The notes beneath the pieces were generated by a model. It ran no database searches and was not told where the DNA came from. It worked only from the letters and a program-made list of their open reading frames with translations. DNA of 64,000 nucleotides from Hyposmocoma kahamanoa (taxonomy: Eukaryota; Arthropoda; Insecta; Lepidoptera; Cosmopterigidae), in contig NW_020653337.1 of assembly GCF_003589595.1 (NCBI RefSeq), forward strand, positions 5,340,055-5,404,054. Reading direction: 5' to 3'. Shown here piece after piece: positions 1 to 10,880 of this stretch. Every line of letters starts with the position of its first letter. Within the stretch, counting starts at the first letter, position 1. A program made the position numbers and the translations under genes.

Positions 1-150
1 GGGCCGGGATAAATATTTGTATGGCCTACATTTATTTATCTCGTGAGTTTGGGTGTAATTTGTGGTTGTCTATGAGTGTGTTCATGGCACCCGCGACACA
101 GGATTTTCCCTAGTGCGGGGGCTATGTTGAGTGTGTGCGTTTTCATTAGT
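1..150 (+). mobile_element. SINE family B, 3' body (cut by window edge)
   Basis: This matches the body of the full-length SINE B copy at 3370-3588, beginning just after the tRNA-like B box (gggccggga...) and running to the shared GTGTGTGCGTT end. The tRNA-like head lies outside the window. Confidence 0.8.
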
Positions 151-384
151 GGACTGGTCCAATGTAATGATTTACACGAACGATTTTCTCTAATTGTAAA
201 TATCCAAGATACAAATAATGATATCCTTGTACAGTGAAGAACAAATGTTTTTTTTATATTTTGGACCGATCTTACTGGACGCAACATAGATCTGATAATA
301 ATAAGTGTGGTTATTAACCACCCAACAGGCTGAAAAATGAAAGAAAATCCTAGTAATAATAATGTTTATTGTTACAAAATAGGT

Positions 385-606
385 ATAAATAAATAATAAA
401 CAACTCACACACTCATAACCCCGCACCAGGGAAACCCTGTGTCGCGGGTCCTATGGACACATACATAGACAAACAATATAGACTAATTACACCCAAAGTC
501 ACGAGATAAATAAAAGTAAGCCATGCAAATATTTCTCCCGGTCTGGAAATCGAACCTGGGATCTCTACGTGACAGACCAACATGGCAACCGTTCAGCTAC
601 GGCGGC
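385..606 (-). mobile_element. SINE family B, near full-length
   Basis: The reverse complement of the 3370-3588 element, with a diverged tRNA-like head at about 535-606 and the GTGTG-rich 3' end at about 400. It is opposite in orientation to the copy at 1-150. The internal promoter boxes carry several substitutions, so it is probably not transcribed by Pol III. Confidence 0.8.
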
Positions 607-675
607 AGTTAAGTAAATTACAATATATCAAGTTCTTAGGTTTTCGTGATTGTTACGCATACGAAATGTAATTAT

Positions 676-930
676 TTTTAACTGACTTCAAAATAGTGGT
701 CTTCATTCGACTGTATTTTTTTGTATGTGTTCCGCGATAACTTGCGGCGGCTTGAGAACGGCGGCTTGAGAACCAATTTTGATGAATCTTATTTTTTGTT
801 GGATAGAGGGTACTCAGTATTGGTCCCATTTAAATTTGAAGAAAATATGCCATCTCTAAGGGTGGCTAACTAGAGGATGAATCCAGTTTCGCGCTCTTTT
901 CGGTAACCAATTTCAATTAAATTTGGCGAA
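676..930 (-). repeat. Interspersed repeat P (copy 1)
   Basis: Reads on the minus strand as the same sequence found on the plus strand at about 4680-4880. Shared blocks include GAAATCGGTTACC, GGATTCATCC, GGGACCAA and a run around CTCTCCAACAAA. From memory this resembles a repeat widespread in Lepidoptera, probably a LINE 3' region or a non-autonomous derivative, but the class cannot be fixed here. Confidence 0.65.
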
Positions 931-945
931 TAGATGTGATTCGTT

Positions 946-1556
946 TTATAATATTAAGTAACTGGACGAACAATTCGTGTGCCTGGTGGTAAGCGACATG
1001 CCTATCCATAACAGTTGTTTTTCATAAAGTATAAGTGCGCATTTGACCTCCATCTCACCTGATGGAAAGTGACGATGAGGTCGACGATGGAGCATGCACA
1101 CCTAAATAATGCCTATTCACTCTCACCTCGGAAAGACCCAAGTTATAACGTTCAGGAAATAAGTCTGCAGGCAGAGAATTCCACTCCATAGCCGTTCGCC
1201 ATATAAATGTGGAAGCGTAACGCTTCGTGCGAATCTTTGGGATATCCACAACATAGGGGTGGATCCAAAGCCTACGCATAGTCTCCCGGTGATGGAAAGG
1301 GGAAGGCGGAATTAAATCGTGTAATTCCATCGCACACTCTCCGTGATATATTCTGTTTATACCGATAAGCAGGCAATTTTACGGCAGTGTTCAAGGCTCT
1401 GCAGCTTTGCCTCCACTAATTCCGAGTCATCTATAAGCCTCTTTGTTGCAATTGCAGTACCACTGAGAGCTTTTAATCGCAAAGATCTTAGGGGCACTGT
1501 CGCTGAGCTCGCCGTCTGAGACATAAGTTGACAATGTGTCTGTACTTTCACCTAAT
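946..1556 (+). mobile_element. Repeat family A, split by a LINE insertion
   Basis: The left half (946-1019) carries the family 5' part, including CCTGGTGGTAAGCGACA and CCATAACAGTTG. The right half (about 1450-1556) resumes with TTGCAGTACCACTGAG and runs through the AAAGATCTTAGGGGCACTG hairpin arm to the middle of the element. The two halves are adjacent in intact copies, and a minus-strand LINE fragment lies exactly between them. The distal 3' part of this copy is missing. Confidence 0.8.
1020..1454 (-). pseudogene. CR1/Jockey-like LINE, 5'-truncated ORF2 C-terminus
   Basis: The minus strand encodes the end of a non-LTR retrotransposon reverse transcriptase ORF, with motifs HPYVVDIPKIRTKRYA, RTAMEWNSLPADLFPERYN and VNRHYLG, preceded by a second piece (LVEAKLQSLEHCRKIACLSV). 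A break separates the two pieces, so the copy is dead. The 3' UTR is short and A-rich. The ends abut the two halves of a family A repeat, with a weak CAGTTG/CAATTG similarity that may be target-site duplication. Related fragments lie at 8703-9207, 37020-37565 and 43870-44030. Confidence 0.85.
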
Positions 1557-1577
1557 ACACACTATTCGCACCACATA

Positions 1578-1755
1578 AGAAACCTGCAGGTCGAAGAAGG
1601 TTCAGAAACCTCGGAAAACGTGTGAAGTCTCCAACCCGCATTGAGCCAGCGACGTGGCGAACTAAGGCCTAAACCTTCGCCTGAAAAGAGACCCGTGTCA
1701 AGCAGTGGGTAACGGTGGCAAACGTACAAATGGGTTGTTGCTGACGATGATGAAG
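1578..1755 (+). mobile_element. SINE family D, 5'-truncated
   Basis: Matches the 3' half of the full SINE D copy at 53479-53788: the AACGTGTGAAGTC block, the GGCCTAAACC block, CCCGTG...CAGTGGG, and a terminal GATGATG-like tail. The tRNA-like head is absent. Confidence 0.75.
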
Positions 1756-3369
1756 CTGTGCACATAATAAAAGATGTGTAGGTAACTATAATAAATAAAG
1801 AAAATGTCATTTTTTTTTTGGAGAAAATTAAAAAGCAAAAGAAAATTAGAAAAGATTTTACGCCAATTTTACACCTACACCAGTGATTTGGTCGACAGTG
1901 CAGGCCACTCCATCATCTCGGATGGTAATCTAATTTGTCCGCATTCGGCAACTAGACGTGCCCGTAAATGAATTACTGACGTCACGCGCTTCTCTATACC
2001 GTCTCTCGTACCTTTCCTGGCCGATTTATTTCTGACACGGCGAAAAGAGATTTTATGTCAGTTTCTTTTTTTAAAATATACAGTATTCCTGATATATGGA
2101 GCTATTTTGTTTGTGTACCGAAATTATTATCAAATAAAAAAAAATATGGCTGAAAAGCAATGGCTGGGTTGAAAAAAAAGTAACAGCCTCAGCAATTTGC
2201 TTTTTTTTTCAGCTTTACCTTGTATATAGCGTAAAAATACAAATGAAGTATATTCGTCCGTAGACACCGCAGTATGCAGTTTCTAATTAAACACATCGCA
2301 CTGTTAGTACAATACTGTATTAACTCAAAAAGTGTATTTTCTCAGAATCGATGAAAAACGTATTACTCACTTCCCGGGAAAGATCATTAAAATTCATGTT
2401 TAAGTTATAGTTTGTTACAGACAATTTTTTGCTTGTCAAGTACATATAAAAATAAAAAGGAAAAAATTATTCAATATTTTCGAATAAGAACTGTTTTGGC
2501 CAGCACTGGCTCACATAAAGTGTGTCTCATTTTGAGACATCTTCTAATTGTTTCTTACAATATTCTAACGGCCGTTATATTGACGCGAAAAGAATCAAAT
2601 TTCACGTCCAGTAATAGTAATAATTGAATTTCACTTATTTTGAGTTACAACACTATTGTAATAGCAATGCGAAACTATAATTAAAAAGGCACCTCAGTCA
2701 CCCTAATCATACACTATTATATAACATATATTGTTGCATAAAAAGGTCAAAAGCTACACTGGACTGCGCCTTAAATCAGATGTCAAATTTCACACTTACT
2801 ATGAGAGAGTTTATGGTGAACTAATATAAGAAAAGCTTTAAGTCACACATCACATATAAAAAGGAAAACAAAAATATACTACTACAGAAATTAGAAAATG
2901 TACAAGCTACAAATTACATAAAGAAGGGAACACAAAAGGATACGCTTTTATAGTTCCGTAACACTGCTAAATTAAAATAGTCGAATAAACTGACTTAAGG
3001 AGGTAACTAACAATAATAATAATTCAACATTGACTTACAAATAAATGGACGACGGGTCTAATACAAAAACCACGAAAAAAATGTCCCAAGTCAACCTATT
3101 CGAAATTTAAATTGTAATGTCAGCGCAGTATCGCGCTGTCAGTAGAACAAATGAAGACTAAAGCGGAGTGTCGCGCTCTGTATACGATTTTAGCGCCTTA
3201 CAAGTGCGGACACTTTTTAGCGCGGACCCGACGTCCATATAATTGTAAGTCAATGTAATTCAATGTAAAAAAGCATTTTAGTCACAATATGGCTTCACAG
3301 TATTAATTGTCCAGCAAAAAGAAGGACTATGATCGAACAGCGTGGATCCTCAGCATATGCCAGCATACT
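1756..3369. other. No gene recognised
   Basis: AT-rich sequence with homopolymer runs. Open frames are short and resemble no known protein. The stretch 2640-3300 looks single-copy within this window. Confidence 0.6.
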
Positions 3370-3588
3370 GCCTCCGTGGCCGAACGGTTACCATACCGGA
3401 CTGCCACGCAGAGGTCCCCGGGTTCGATTCCCGGGCCGGGAGAAATATTTGTATGGCCTACATTTATTTCTCTCGTGAGTTTGGGTGTAATTTGTGGTTG
3501 TCTATGTGTGTGTCCATGGCACCCGCGACCCAGGGTTTCCCTAGTGCGGGGCTATGTTGAGTGTGTGCGTTATTATTATTATTGTTAT
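3370..3588 (+). mobile_element. SINE family B, full-length with intact Pol III boxes
   Basis: The tRNA-like head spans 3370-3442. Box A at 3377-3387 (TGGCCGAACGG) fits TRGCNNARYGG perfectly, and box B at 3421-3431 (GGTTCGATTCC) fits GGTTCGANTCC perfectly. A tRNA-unrelated body follows, ending in an (ATT)n-like tail at 3570-3588. It is the best-preserved of six copies in the window (1-150, 385-606, 20978-21143, 28905-29070, 40304-40490), so it is the best reference for the family. Open frames crossing it are by-products of SINE sequence. Confidence 0.9.
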
Positions 3589-4639
3589 AGGAAACTAGGT
3601 ATTTGTAAATGTATCCAGAAATACCTTAAGGCCTTGGGTAGTTGTTACATTTCGAACATTATAGTCGCCACTTCCGGTAGTCATATGAATATATGTATCC
3701 GTGGTTCACACCAACTGAAGAAATTACACAAAGCACACCGACAAATAGTACATCAGTTAACGTTTTCGGTCACTTCTAATTGCAATATCTTGATTTGTTT
3801 ATTTATTCAAGCAAGAAAAGCCCGTCAGTTCTATGTCTAAAAAAAACACCAAACCAACACTTCTTTCAAAAACTTAACTTTTATAATTTCAATAAGTACC
3901 CGACTTAACCACAAAAAGGTACCAAACCAAAAAGACTAAAAAAAAGATGTTCATGCAGCGTATTATGCTACAATATGGATACTACAGAAATTCCAGTTAA
4001 AATTTTAAATTAGGTAGTTCTGGATTTGAGTAGTCTGTACTCTGTCCTGGTAACAGCATCAGATCAAGGCTAAAATTATTATTATTATGTCATCAGATTT
4101 CAAAAATATATCACAGTTCAAACCGACTGGACAAATTAATTTTATAACTGAGATCGTCATTGTAACTGGAATTATATAAAGAAAAGACCTCAAAAGTTCG
4201 TGGAAGTAATTCCACCAACTTAAATGCTATACATTACATAAAATATGGAATACACTTTGAATCAAATTTGTGTGGATTCTGTAGCCGTGTCGTCTTTCCA
4301 TACATCTTTATCTAACACGTAGTCTTCAATTTTGTAATAAGAATAAGAATATGTTTATTGGCATCACAAACACACAGAAAAACAAAATACTTTACATATT
4401 TACATTTTTAAGAAAAGAACAAGATACTTATGCTAAATGAACCTTAAGTGTGTGTTAAATATTAACAAAAACATGCATTGTTAACGCGATGCCATGCTTG
4501 AAAACATTGTGAGTCATTACAGGTGGTCCCACACTAGGCTAAGCCTGTCCTGCGGCGACCTTCAATTTCTTAATTCCGGCATAGCGTTATACGTTGTGAT
4601 ACTCGTTACGTTTTCTACGATTATATTATACAAATAATA
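3589..4639. other. No gene recognised
   Basis: AT-rich, no convincing coding potential. Around 4336-4580 there is a segment starting with an AATAAG-rich run and TTTATTGGCAT that could be the reversed 3' end of a LINE, but this is weak. Confidence 0.5.
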
Positions 4640-5112
4640 AGAACATTTCCATGAACAAATAATAGATGTAAATCTATTTGCTAAGTTTTATTGAAATCGG
4701 TTACCGGAAAGTGGGTGATACCGGATTCATTCCCTAGTTTGCCATCCTTGCAGGTGGAATATTTTCTTAGAGTTTGAATGGGACCAACAGTGAGGTACCC
4801 TCTCTCCAACAAACAATAATCATTAAAATCGATTCACAAATAGTAATCGCGTAACAGTCGGATTGAGAACCTCCTCCTTTATCGGTTAAGAAGAGCTAAT
4901 GACCTTTAAACAGCTGAACGACTGGTTTAAATTTCATCAAACATAGCTAAGAATAGTATAGCATAGTTATACGATTATATTAAATTTGCCTAATGAACAC
5001 GTTTTGAGATCAGCTCATTCGATTGGGATCTACGATGCTACAGACAGACACATGGATACATAAATAAGGGCTTCAAACTTACAACTCCCCTCTTTTTGAG
5101 TCGCGTCGGGGG
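4640..5112 (+). repeat. Interspersed repeat P (copy 2) with GTCGGGGGTT tail segment
   Basis: 4680-4880 is the direct counterpart of the inverted copy at 676-930. Downstream, a segment with ACAGACAGACACATGGATAC ends in GAGTCGCGTCGGGGGTT (about 5096-5113), a tail type I associate with abundant lepidopteran repeats. Whether the two parts belong to one element cannot be decided here. Confidence 0.6.
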
Positions 5113-6791
5113 TTACAAATCGTACAAGGCATATACAGGCAAATAGGAAAAAAATATCGAATGATGTTTTGAATGGAATCATTAATTGTGACCAAATCCA
5201 ATAACGCATAAAAATCTGTGTTCCATTGTTATCCCAGGCACAGAAAAACAAAACTTTTTTACCTTACCTTACCACCTTGTCGTACAAATATATTATGTAC
5301 TCCTGAATTTTCTATGCCGTTTTTATAATTAACGATTGCAATTCAACTGGTCTTCGTATTTTCAATGATTCTTTCTGTAAATTTAAATGTAAATTGCGTG
5401 TTCCCACAGTTTCATATTTTATTGTCATTGTGTTTGGTTTTACCTTTTACAAAATATGTTATTAACACAATTTCACTGTCACAAGAGCGGTAAATATCTT
5501 ATAAACATATATTTCCCTTAAATTTCATTACATTAATGAATAATTTGGATTTATTTATATTTAAAGTTTTCATTTTATTATTTCTTTTACCATTTTACGA
5601 TAATTTTAGTAATTGGAAGAAAAGCTCAAGCCTGGATAGGTACAAAATATGTACATTTTTTGATTACATATTTATAGAACACGAAGCATGATTATTTCGG
5701 GTAAATCTTGCTTATATCTACGGTTGATTGGTAGAGTATCTATTGAAATTTTAGTAATAACAGAACTGAATCTAATTTAACTATCTCGATATAACTCATT
5801 TGCAATCCAAATGGCAGTCTTACCTTTCAACTATCAATATAATTATTTTTATGATAAAAACATACACGTTTCCATATTATTTGGATTAAATGGTGTTGTA
5901 TGGAATCAGTGATAGATAATGGGACCACGTCCTCAAAAGTCGGCTTACTGAGCAGAAAGATTGAGAGAATTTGTAAACGGTCAATGTACCAGATTTTTCC
6001 TTTTTTGAGGATTCTTACGAACACACTCTGACTGCAATGTTGTTGTATGGAATCAATGGTGTCGAGTAAACGGGACCGTAAACCTGCTATCAGGAAGCTG
6101 GTCCCATTTCCTTGACACTGTTGATTCATTAACACCGTTTCGTCTGTGTTCGAAGCAACCTGAAAAAGAATTTGAATCAACTACATTAAGGATTTTCTAC
6201 CAATAGGACAACGGCAAGTAACAGAAATTACGCAACGTTTTACATTAAAGTTTCGTATCCCATTTTTACAGTGTATACCGAGTTATATCCATAAAAAGTA
6301 TGCGATCTACCATTGAGTAATAATCTCAACGAGCAATATTATTTTTACTTCTAAAAATTACAGCATCGCAAAAGTTGTAATAAAAATTGCGCACGCACAT
6401 GTTACGGGACAAAAAGAGGAATCGTGTCCTTGCCAGCGTCCGGCATCCGCTTCTCACAGCAAATCATGCGAAATTAATATTGCAATCCTTGTAATTCACA
6501 TGTGGTACGATTTTATATGAACTCGGAAGACGTTGACATTTTATTTCTTTACTTCTGGAGAGACATACTTACTTGCAAATGCAATGTATGTATCATTCAA
6601 TTGGACTCTGAAATGATAGCTTTATTTTTAATTTTAATAATATACTTAAAATATAAGAGTAAAAATATTTTTGTCCTCTAATTATCGCAACTTATTACAA
6701 GTTTCTAAAATACGAAAACAATGTTGTGTAAAGGGATAAATTCTACATAATATATCGTACTTTTGCTCATAATCTCATCCGATCGTTTGTG
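5113..6791. other. No recognisable gene; one unassigned minus ORF
   Basis: The minus strand has a 117-codon open frame at 5827-6180 whose 5' side shows an acceptor-like TTCTTTTTCAG just before VASNTDETV. It contains two similar peptides (IDSIQQH and TDSIQHH), matching an imperfect internal DNA repeat at about 5890 and 6040. I recognise no family. It may be chance, an old transposon or a stray exon. Confidence 0.3.
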
Positions 6792-6839
6792 ATCCGTATT
6801 TCCCGAAAGATATCTGGATATCTTTCGGGAAATACGGAT
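6792..6839. repeat. Perfect 48-bp palindrome (23-bp arms, 2-nt loop)
   Basis: Arms at 6792-6814 and 6817-6839 are exact reverse complements, separated only by TG. The sequence is followed by a short AT tract (ATATATATA). No repeat family in the window contains it. Confidence 0.95.
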
Positions 6840-8469
6840 ATTTTAAATATATATATTTTAAATACGGAATACGTTAAAAAGTTCTACTTCTTAACTGTAC
6901 GCATAATGAGCATAGAATCGAAAGGTTTTGGGCGATTTGATTGGACATCTACAGCATAAAGGTCAAATCGTTTATCGAGTTTGGTTGATGGTAATGGACA
7001 AGAACTTCTTCTTGGGTTTCCTCTCTTATCGAAGGTTGAACAACATTATTACTGACTTTAGAGGCTGCCGCTTAATCGGACGAGTTCGGTGCAAATGACC
7101 GTCCTAAGACGACTCACTATTTACACCAGGTAGCTTGCCGCCTTCGGCAGGCAAGCGAAGGTCGCCTGACGACTTGGTGTAAATACGCCATTAAGAGCGA
7201 AGTGGTATTGCAGCCGAACCGTTTCCTCGATTTTTTAACCAGGAGTGCCGCGTTGTAGCGACACTTCGTTTTCTGTTTTCTGTATTTTAGGTTTTAGGTT
7301 AGGAAGTAATTAATACTTATTATTCCTCATGACGTGGTCGAAGTATCTACGTTCATAAGGAACAGCGGGTTTTTAAATAATTTAATATCTGCTCCTTCGA
7401 CAGTAGTAACAGACAGTACCCCAAAATGTGTCCTGAAAAATTCCGAAGGAAAGGCTAGTCGACAACAGTACACAAGCCTTGTGTAGTTTGCCTCCAAGAT
7501 AATGTTGTTGTCAGTTATCTCTATATATCTAACCAAAATAAGCATTTCATACTAGAGCGAATTTAAGGTGGATAACGATTAAAAAGCTGATCCCATGTGT
7601 AGTACCTTCAGAATTTGAGAAAAATGCCCAAGTTTTACGCAGCTATTTTTGTAGCATCCGAAGCCGAGGTTGGCAGAACGATGTAAATATAAGCGCTAAA
7701 GATAATCGATTTTGGCACGGAAACCTCTCGAAAAGTCGGAGTTATTCGAAATAGACTCTATTTTCAGCCTGTGTATTCGAAGCTCTTGCCCTATACTCAG
7801 GTACGACCTCAAGGGTCAAAGGCCCAGTGTAAAGGGTAAAGGGCCTGGATGTTATGACTTAAGTACTGGAATTTGCAACGATCAATTGTCTCTCCGCAAA
7901 TAGTCCGTGTACACTGCGTATTTGTACATAAAAATACTCATAAAATTCATAATATTCAAATTAGTATATAATGAATGAACTTTTAATGAAAATATTTTTA
8001 TATTTCCAAAACATTTTACACAACCCATACATTAAATAATGAAGATCCAGGATATCCATTAAATTTACAACAAAATACGCTACAACACAGGGCCGTCATT
8101 AAGGCGTTAAATCTGCCAAAGAATCCAGAGCCGCCATTAGGCTAATGTGCCGCACGTGGCAGACGCGAAATCCCTTCCTCACAAAGGCGATTTGCCCAAA
8201 TACATTATTAATGGCCCTTTACATGTGGTCTTCAACAACCGAATGATTAGCTGATTGCGAGATTTCAGTGTTATGAATGGGGACTTTTAGTGGGAGAAGA
8301 ACGGCTTAGCAGTTTGATAATATTTCCCCGAATATACCATGAGATATTTGAATTGTTTCCTGACATTATGTGGCTAGAAATAAAATGCAACATGTTCATA
8401 TAAGATTTACATGCATTCATAAGGGTTGAAAGGAAATAACTTCAAATTTCATCACCCAAAAAAATTATC
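6840..8469. other. No gene recognised
   Basis: Contains a GC-richer block (about 7065-7260) with nested inverted repeats, annotated separately. Open frames at 7327-7545 (minus) and 7712-7903 (plus) have no recognisable product. At 8090-8222 an AGGGCCGTCATTAA-like start and ATTAATGGCCCT end hint at a small inverted-repeat element, without convincing target duplication. Confidence 0.45.
7119..7184. repeat. Nested inverted repeats, possible small MITE core
   Basis: An outer perfect pair ATTTACACCA (7119-7128) and TGGTGTAAAT (7175-7184) encloses an inner perfect pair GCTTGCC (7133-7139) and GGCAAGC (7150-7156). Flanking sequence shows weaker inverted similarity (GGCTGC...CGCTTAAT at about 7070 against its reverse complement near 7190-7215), suggesting a palindromic element of about 150 bp. 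Confidence 0.6.
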
Positions 8470-9295
8470 TATTCCTTAAACACTATTTATTGACTGTGGG
8501 TCGTCGTTTGTCCGAGGTAGACATACTCGTCAACAACTGCGACAGCAGAAGTTCCCACTGTTATAGGGGTGGGTACGTCGTGGACATTCCACACAAGTTT
8601 CATCTTGTCCATGTTCAGTTTTAGACCCACCTGCTGGGAAACTCTATTGAGGTCATCATGCTTGGTGCCAAGATATTCCAACGATTCTAACATGACCACG
8701 GACAGTTTGCTTCAACTGTACCAAGCGCATGTGTATGGAGTACTGCTGCCACCTTTGGGATGGTTCTGCTACATACCAACTGGCCACTTTGGATTCAATT
8801 GACAACCGTGACAGGAGGTTTATAGCTGCAGAGCCTTGGACACCGTCGTAAAGTTGCCTGCTTATCGGTATTCTGCCGGATATATCACGGAGAGTGTGCG
8901 ATGGAATTACACGATTAAATTCCGCTTCTCCTTTCCATCACCGGGGAACTAGGCGCAGGCTTGGGTTCCACTCCTATGGATATTCCAAAGATTCGCACGA
9001 AGCGTTATGCTTCCACATTTATATAGCGAACAGCTATGGAGTGGAATTCCCTGCCTGCAGACTTGTTCCCTGAACGGTATAACTTGAGCCTTTTGAAGGC
9101 GAGAGTGAATAGGCATTATTTGGGTTTGTATGCTCCATTGTCGACCTCACCGTCACTTTCCATCAGGTGAGATGGAGGTCCAATGCGCACTTATAATTTA
9201 TAAAAAGAAAGTCAGCAAATCGAAGGTGAGTGATGTACTCGCCATTGATGTTGAAGCCGAGTTCTTTCCAGTCCAGTAAAATCAAGACATTTTCC
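8470..9295 (-). pseudogene. RTE-like LINE reverse transcriptase, split by another LINE
   Basis: Two minus-strand pieces are collinear in an RTE-type reverse transcriptase. The upstream piece (about 9211-9292) reads ELGFNINGEYITHLRFAD, ending inside the catalytic F/YADD box. The downstream piece (8470-8702) continues with VVMLESLEYLG, DDLNRVSQQVGLKLNMDK and VVDEYVYLGQT. A plus-strand CR1/Jockey-like fragment (8703-9207) sits between them. The copy is truncated at both ends and inactive. Confidence 0.85.
8703..9207 (+). pseudogene. CR1/Jockey-like LINE ORF2 C-terminus, 5'-truncated
   Basis: Encodes, with frameshifts, the same protein region as the 1020-1454 copy: LYQAHVYG, the LQSLEHR-equivalent region, a degraded HDLIPPSPFHH segment, DIPKIRTKRYASTF and EWNSLPADLFPERYN. 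It ends in the shared 3' UTR (CCATCAGGTGAGATGGAGGT) and an A-rich tail at about 9200. It is inserted inside an RTE reverse transcriptase of opposite orientation. Confidence 0.85.
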
Positions 9296-9884
9296 AATTA
9301 ACATATTGTATGCAAATATCCGATACTGTCGCTAGCTACAACTCTTACTGTAAGCTCATGGTAGACGCCGGTTGTTACCAATTTTAATCAAATGCGGTAA
9401 ATGGATACGAATGAATAGGCTGTAGGGAAAGTGGGGCGATATTTTTAAATTGTCCAGGAAAGCATATTTTTACAGTTTTAGCAAAAAATCATTAAAAATC
9501 TTCAGCTTGACCAGGCTTGAATTCCCTGTTTCGGGAATAAGTTTTAAAATAAAAATATATAAAAAGGAAATAAAATCTTTCTGTAATTAGATATTAACGC
9601 ATTACAATACACCACAACATTATTTACTGTTAAGTTTGACCTATATACAACTAATTTGTACTTTAAATATTGAGGCTTAGTTTTTAAGGTAGCATGTGAT
9701 GTATACTGTTCTCACAATTACAATACTATATTTTTTTATTACAATGTTTAGGTGCAGCTTAGCTTTTTTATATTTCAACCGTCGACATGACTTGTAACAC
9801 TTCTCTACAGTGGAAATGAAACTTTTATTTCGTATCTAATTCGCGTACGTTTGTTTTATCAAAGAAACCACCCAAATTATATGT
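9296..9884. other. No gene recognised
   Basis: AT-rich. The first bases may continue the RTE relic, but no motif is readable beyond about 9295. Confidence 0.5.
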
Positions 9885-10173
9885 TTTTTTATGAAACCCT
9901 GTGATGGGACGAACAAGCCGTGCGCCTGGTGGTAAGAGACACGCCTGCCCATAACAGTTGCAGTAACTGGCAGAGTTTTAAATCGCAAAGATCTGAGGGG
10001 CTCTGTCACTGCGTCAGTCATCCTTAGACGTAAGTTGACAAATCCCATGTAGGTACCTATAATTTCACCAGCACCCTTATATGTACTTCAAAACCGGAAC
10101 GCAGTAATGTGAGCATCACCGCTTGGCAGTGAAATAGGCAAGGCAAGGCATTCGCAAGAAGCTCTATTACTAA
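9885..10173 (+). mobile_element. Repeat family A, near full-length
   Basis: Runs from the T-rich ATGA...GATGGGACGAAC start, through GTGCGCCTGGTGGTAAG, the AAAGATCTGAGGGG hairpin arm and AACCGGAACGCAGTAATG, to the TCTATTACTAAT end. The 3' portion is diverged and slightly shortened. Confidence 0.85.
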
Positions 10174-10287
10174 TTGCACGTTTTGTTTATAAGTTTACTA
10201 GTTTCTAAATCCGTTCGGTTTGTGAACTACAAAATTTAACGCAAAACCTATTTATACCTTATGTTAGTTTCTATATCTTGTCTTTTT

Positions 10288-10465
10288 TTATACCTCATAC
10301 GAAGTGATAGGAACAAGTCGTGCGCCTGGTGGTAAGCACAGTTGCAGTGCCACGCAGTACTTTAAATCACAAAGATCTGAGGGGGCACTGCCACTGCGCC
10401 CGACACTCTGATACGTAAGTTGGCAAGTCCCACGTGCCTATAATTTCACTAGCACCTTTGCCGTT
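10288..10465 (+). mobile_element. Repeat family A, 3'-truncated
   Basis: Contains the 5' start, an internal deletion after GGTGGTAAGCAC, the AAAGATCTGAGGGGGCACTG arm and the ATAATTTCACTAGCACC block. It stops where an inverted copy begins. Confidence 0.8.
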
Positions 10466-10880
10466 GTGAACGCATGTGAAAGGCTTAGTCCAGTGAAGTA
10501 TTGCCACCTTACCTATTCTACCGGCAAGCAGTAATGTGAGCATTACTGTATTCCGGTTTTGAATTACGTATTCGTTCCGAATCCGAAATTACAAATCTAG
10601 AAAATTCGAACCCACTTTGGATGTCAGAGAAAATACGAGCATCGCATGTACACCTAGAGATAAAATGATCCCTGTGACATTTCGGACCGTCATTTCTCGA
10701 ATTCGGAACTGATACTAATCGGACGTAGTGCGCATATGCTCTAAGGGTGCCGGTGTAACTACAGGCACAAAGGGTCTTGTCAACTTTAAGTCTCAAGATG
10801 ACAGGCGCTATGTCAGTGCCCCTTACATCTTTGCGATTTAAAGCTTACCACCTCGTTCGTCCCGTTGCTTGACATAAAAA
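10466..10880 (-). mobile_element. Repeat family A, inverted and interrupted by ~180 bp
   Basis: The minus-strand 3' part (10466-10560) is recognised by GCCACCTTACCTATTCT and the hairpin GCAGTAATG...CATTACTG. The remainder (about 10742-10880) runs from AGGGTGCCGGTG to the 5' end. The intervening block (about 10561-10741) is foreign to the family and has roughly similar inverted ends (TTCCGAATCCGAAAT against its reverse complement near 10695-10725). Confidence 0.75.

Noticed and set aside
3370..3442. Possible tRNA gene on the plus strand
   Set aside because: Perfect Pol III boxes, but this is the head of SINE B, repeated with its body at five other places.
3307..3840. 177-codon plus ORF
   Set aside because: It runs through SINE B, with its peptide derived from tRNA-like and SINE body sequence; not a gene.
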